Shown: one piece after another, positions 4,341-7,004 of the stretch
How positions within the stretch are numbered: the first letter of the stretch is position 1
Layout: each line of letters starts with the position of its first letter
Assembly: GCA_946408295.1 (NCBI GenBank)
Contig: CAMJRT010000060.1
Span: 1 to 7,004, forward strand
Reading direction: 5' to 3'
DNA length: 7,004 nt
Origin: an uncultured Bacteroidales bacterium
Lineage (GTDB): Bacteria; Bacteroidota; Bacteroidia; Bacteroidales; UBA932
Position numbers and translations under genes: made by a program
The notes under the pieces: model-generated
The model's database searches: none
The model's input: the letters and a program-made list of their open reading frames with translations, nothing else
Told to the model about the DNA's origin: nothing

Positions 4341-6149
4341 TTATTTATGCCGAAAGAAGATTCCTTTCTGCTTTTTCTTGCGTTCGGGGTCTTTCTCGGT
4401 GAAAATCGGGGTGAGTTTCGCATCGGGGACGAAGCCGCTGTAGAACATCACGGAAGAGGCGGTCATCGGGGTGGGCATAAAATCCTGCACCTGATCCATC
4501 CAGATGCCCTTGAGCGCAGGGTTGGCGCGCAACGCGAGCATATCGCCCCAATGGCAGCCGGGGTGGGAGGAGATGAAATAGGGGACCAGTTCGACATGCG
4601 TGCCGCAGGCGGTGTTGATGCGGTCAAATTCTTTGCGCAGGCGCTCGAACAACGCAAACGAGGGCTTGGCCATCGCCTGCAGGACTTTGTCCTCCGTGTG
4701 CTCGGGAGCCACTTTCAGCCGTCCGGAGCAATGCTCGAGCATCAAGGCTTTCAGGTAGGGAGCGCCGCTTTTGTCCAGAAAGCCGTCCTGGTCGAGGAAC
4801 AAATCGTAACGGATGCCGCTGCCGATGTAGGCGTGCCGCACCCCCTCCACCGCGCACACCCGCCGGTATAACGCCAGCAACCGTTCGTGCGAAATATCCA
4901 TATTGTCGCAGCGCTTGGGGAAGAGGCAGGATTTGCGCAGGCACTTTTGGCAGCGCCCTTCATCCCGCCCCCGCAGTCCGTACATATTGGCCGTCGGGGC
5001 GCCCAGGTCGGAGATATTGCCCTTGAATTCGGGCATCGCAGCCAGGGCCTCCACCTCTTTAATAATAGAGTCCTCCGAGCGGGACTGGATGAATTTCCCC
5101 TGGTGGGCGGCAATCGTGCAGAAGTTGCAGCCGCCGAAGCAGCCCCGGTGGGTGATGATGCTGTCCTTGATCATATCGTAGGCGGGGATGCGTTTGCCTT
5201 TGTAGCGGGGGTGCGGGCGTTTGGTGAAGGGGAGGTCCCAGAAGGAGTCCATCTCTTCGGTCGTGGCCGGCGGAAGGGGCGGGTTGAGGCGGACATAGCC
5301 CGTGCCGACGCCTTCTATCAGCGGCCGGGCCTTGTACGCGTTGGCATTGCGCTCAATCCAATGGAAATTCGTCGCAAACGCCCGCTTGTCCTTCAGGCAG
5401 GTCTCGTAGGAGGCCAGCACCAGTGGGGCGTCATTCTGCTCGGGGCTCTGTCCCGCGCGGGGGCTATCGCTCTTGGCTCCCTTGCTGGCCGTCACCTGCG
5501 GTACGGCCCCCTCTTTGTAAAACCCGATTTGGGGCAGCGTCTCGATATCCTCGCGTGCCCAGCCCTGCTCGATGGCCCGGGTGAGCGCGAGCATCACCGG
5601 TTCCCCCATCCCGTAACAGAGCCAGTCTGCCCCGCTCTCGCACAGGATGGACGGATGCAGGCGGTCGTCCCAATAATCATAGTGCGTCAGCCGCCGCAGG
5701 GAGGCTTCCACCCCGCCGATAACCACCGGCACATCGGGCCAGAGGGATTTCAAAATGCGGGTATAGACCGTGACGGCGCGGTCCGGCCGGGCTCCGAAAC
5801 GGCCTTCGGGGGTATAGGCGTCGTCGTGCCGCAGGCGTTTGGCGGCGGTATAATGGTTGACCATCGAGTCCATCGCCCCTGCGTTGACCGCGAAAAACAG
5901 GCGCGGCCGTCCCAGTTTGCGGAAATCGCGCAGATCGTCCTTCCAGCCGGGCTGGGGGACGATGGCGATGCGGTAGCCGTATTTCTGCAGGTAGCGGGCG
6001 ATGCAGGCCGTCCCGAAAGAAGGATGGTCCACGAAAGCGTCGCCCGTGATAATTACAATGTCGATGGCGTCCCAGCCCAGCGCCTCGACCTCTTTGACGG
6101 AGGTGGGGAACATATAGGACTCCGGGGATGATGTCACTTCGGGCTTCAT
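4341..6149 (-). CDS. ygiQ: YgiQ family radical SAM protein
   Basis: 602 residues from ATG at 6149. The N-terminal YgiQ domain (about 20-290) starts with DIVIITGDAFVDHPSFG and includes GRPRLFFAVNAGAMDSMVNHY and PVVIGGVEASLRRLTHYDYW. The radical SAM core carries CFGGCNFC at 337-344, the CxxxCxxC motif whose Cys337, Cys341 and Cys344 should hold the [4Fe-4S] cluster that cleaves S-adenosylmethionine. A second Cys group, Cys400, Cys403, Cys408 and Cys414, follows and matches one I recall in E. coli YgiQ. The C-terminal region contains LKVAPEHTED, PYFISSHPG and DQVQDFMPTPMT. The reaction and substrate of the family are not established. A Ser/Lys/Gly-rich stretch at 220-242 looks like a lineage-specific loop. 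The start was chosen because its ATG overlaps the kinase TGA as ATGA; the frame is open up to 6245 but that part lies inside the kinase gene. A lysine-rich tail (ERKKKQKG) ends the protein. It is somewhat shorter than E. coli YgiQ (about 740). Confidence 0.94.
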   Translation of the reverse strand: MKPEVTSSPESYMFPTSVKEVEALGWDAIDIVIITGDAFVDHPSFGTACIARYLQKYGYRIAIVPQPGWKDDLRDFRKLGRPRLFFAVNAGAMDSMVNHYTAAKRLRHDDAYTPEGRFGARPDRAVTVYTRILKSLWPDVPVVIGGVEASLRRLTHYDYWDDRLHPSILCESGADWLCYGMGEPVMLALTRAIEQGWAREDIETLPQIGFYKEGAVPQVTASKGAKSDSPRAGQSPEQNDAPLVLASYETCLKDKRAFATNFHWIERNANAYKARPLIEGVGTGYVRLNPPLPPATTEEMDSFWDLPFTKRPHPRYKGKRIPAYDMIKDSIITHRGCFGGCNFCTIAAHQGKFIQSRSEDSIIKEVEALAAMPEFKGNISDLGAPTANMYGLRGRDEGRCQKCLRKSCLFPKRCDNMDISHERLLALYRRVCAVEGVRHAYIGSGIRYDLFLDQDGFLDKSGAPYLKALMLEHCSGRLKVAPEHTEDKVLQAMAKPSFALFERLRKEFDRINTACGTHVELVPYFISSHPGCHWGDMLALRANPALKGIWMDQVQDFMPTPMTASSVMFYSGFVPDAKLTPIFTEKDPERKKKQKGIFFRHK

Positions 6150-7004
6150 CGTTGCGGAAGGGTAACGGTGAAACAGGCACCGCCGAGGTTGAAGGAACGG
6201 CTGTAGGAAATGGTCCCGTCGCACATCTGGAGGATGTTGCGGCACATCGCCAGCCCGATGCCCGCGCCGCCGGTCTTGGTGGTGAAATTGGGCGTAAAGA
6301 GTTTGTCGATGTGCTCATCGGCCACGCCCGGCCCGTTGTCCTCCACCGTGAGGTCCAGCATCCCGTCCCGGGTGGATTTCCGCAGGCAGACCAAGATGTG
6401 CCCTTTCTCGATTCCGGCATTTTCGATGGATTGGATGCTGTTGGTGATGAGGTTGACGAGCACGCGGATCAGTTGGGGTCTCGGCCCGTGGATAAAGGTA
6501 TCCTTTAGCCCGATATACGAAATGTCAATGTGGTCTTTGTTGTCAAAGAGGGCAATCTGGTCGGCAAGCGTGCCGTCGAGGTCAAATTCCACTGGCTCCT
6601 GCGTATAGAGTTTCGCAAAGGAGGAAAAGTCGTCGGCGGTCTCGGTCAGCACGTCGATATTTTCCAGAATCACGCGCGAAAGGCTGTCGAACTTGCTTTC
6701 CCATTCGGGCTTTCCACTTTCTTTCAGGCGAATCAGGCGCTGGAGGTCGAGTTTGATCGGGGTGAGCGGGTTCTTGATTTCGTGGGCCACCTGGCGGGCC
6801 ATTTCGCTCCAGGCTTTGTCCCGCTCTTTCCCGGCCATCACTTTGGCGCTGCTTTCAATCACATCCACCATCCGGTTGTAGGCTTTGATGAGGGCCGCAA
6901 TCTCGTCGTCGGCCTCGTATTCAATGTGTTCCAGCCCGGTCAGGTCGGTCCTTTCCATCTTGTCGCTGATTTGCCGGATGGGTTCGAATACTTTGTCGGT
7001 AAAT
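6146..7004 (-). CDS. sensor histidine kinase, NtrY-like (HAMP-HisKA-HATPase), 5' end missing
   Basis: The frame is open to the window edge (F-T-D-K-V-F-E-P-I-R-Q-I-S-D-K-M...), so the ATG at 6958 is internal; at least 285 residues are visible and the sensory and membrane part lies outside. Order of parts: a HAMP-like linker (EPIRQISDKM to DDEIAALIKAYNRMVDVI), then a HisKA helix with the H-box VAHEIKNPLTPIK, whose phospho-acceptor His codon is 6782-6784. Next comes the HATPase_c domain with N-box NLITNSIQSI, G1 DNGPGV, F-box FTPNFTTK and G2 GAGIGLAM. The HEIKNPLTPIK form is characteristic of NtrY-type kinases. The protein should autophosphorylate and pass phosphate to a response regulator; none is in the window. 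Its TGA (6148-6146) overlaps the ygiQ ATG (6149-6147), so the two are translationally coupled. All catalytic boxes seen are intact. Confidence 0.92.
   Translation of the reverse strand, partial: FTDKVFEPIRQISDKMERTDLTGLEHIEYEADDEIAALIKAYNRMVDVIESSAKVMAGKERDKAWSEMARQVAHEIKNPLTPIKLDLQRLIRLKESGKPEWESKFDSLSRVILENIDVLTETADDFSSFAKLYTQEPVEFDLDGTLADQIALFDNKDHIDISYIGLKDTFIHGPRPQLIRVLVNLITNSIQSIENAGIEKGHILVCLRKSTRDGMLDLTVEDNGPGVADEHIDKLFTPNFTTKTGGAGIGLAMCRNILQMCDGTISYSRSFNLGGACFTVTLPQR

Noticed and set aside
4325..4342. Short CATT tandem repeat near the ygiQ stop
   Set aside because: Only three copies of a 4-nt unit; too short to call a meaningful repeat.
4887..6131. 414-codon open frame on the plus strand across ygiQ
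   Set aside because: Antisense shadow of ygiQ with Gly/Arg/Val/His-rich low-information translation; the ygiQ frame has all radical SAM motifs.
6150..6245. 32-residue N-terminal extension of YgiQ
   Set aside because: It lies within the kinase ATPase domain region; the ATGA overlap at 6146-6149 and the family start favour 6149.

Overview
The window looks like ordinary chromosomal DNA from a member of the Bacteroidota, probably a GC-rich member of the order Bacteroidales. Three things suggest this. TAnnTTTG-type -7 promoter boxes lie ahead of the FNT transporter gene and the tRNA gene. Shine-Dalgarno sequences are absent before the starts. The protein families (a SerB with two N-terminal ACT domains, a short FNT transporter, a YgiQ radical SAM protein, a SIMPL protein) fit that phylum. 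Genus cannot be fixed from the sequence alone. I saw no mobile element, CRISPR array, integrase, toxin-antitoxin pair or obvious novel system.

Left part, plus strand (1-3231): the 3' part of tcdA (a ThiF/E1-like enzyme that cyclises the tRNA modification t6A), a small formate/nitrite-type (FNT) channel, 5-formyltetrahydrofolate cyclo-ligase, and phosphoserine phosphatase serB. The FNT and cyclo-ligase genes are 6 nt apart and must be co-transcribed; serB follows after 73 nt and may have its own weak promoter. FNT (formate), cyclo-ligase (folate) and SerB (serine, the main one-carbon donor) share a one-carbon theme, which is inference from neighbourhood.

Centre (3232-3559): a hairpin terminator between converging serB and a tRNA-Val(GAC) gene on the minus strand, the tRNA promoter with both -33 and -7 elements, and a second hairpin that ends the next minus-strand gene.

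Right part, minus strand (3560-7004): transcription runs from the right edge leftwards. It begins with a sensor histidine kinase of NtrY-like type, cut by the window edge. Next is a YgiQ family radical SAM protein, whose start overlaps the kinase stop (ATGA). After a 76-nt AT-rich gap comes a membrane-anchored SIMPL (DUF541) protein. The kinase and radical SAM protein are translationally coupled; the SIMPL gene could be read through from them or have its own promoter.
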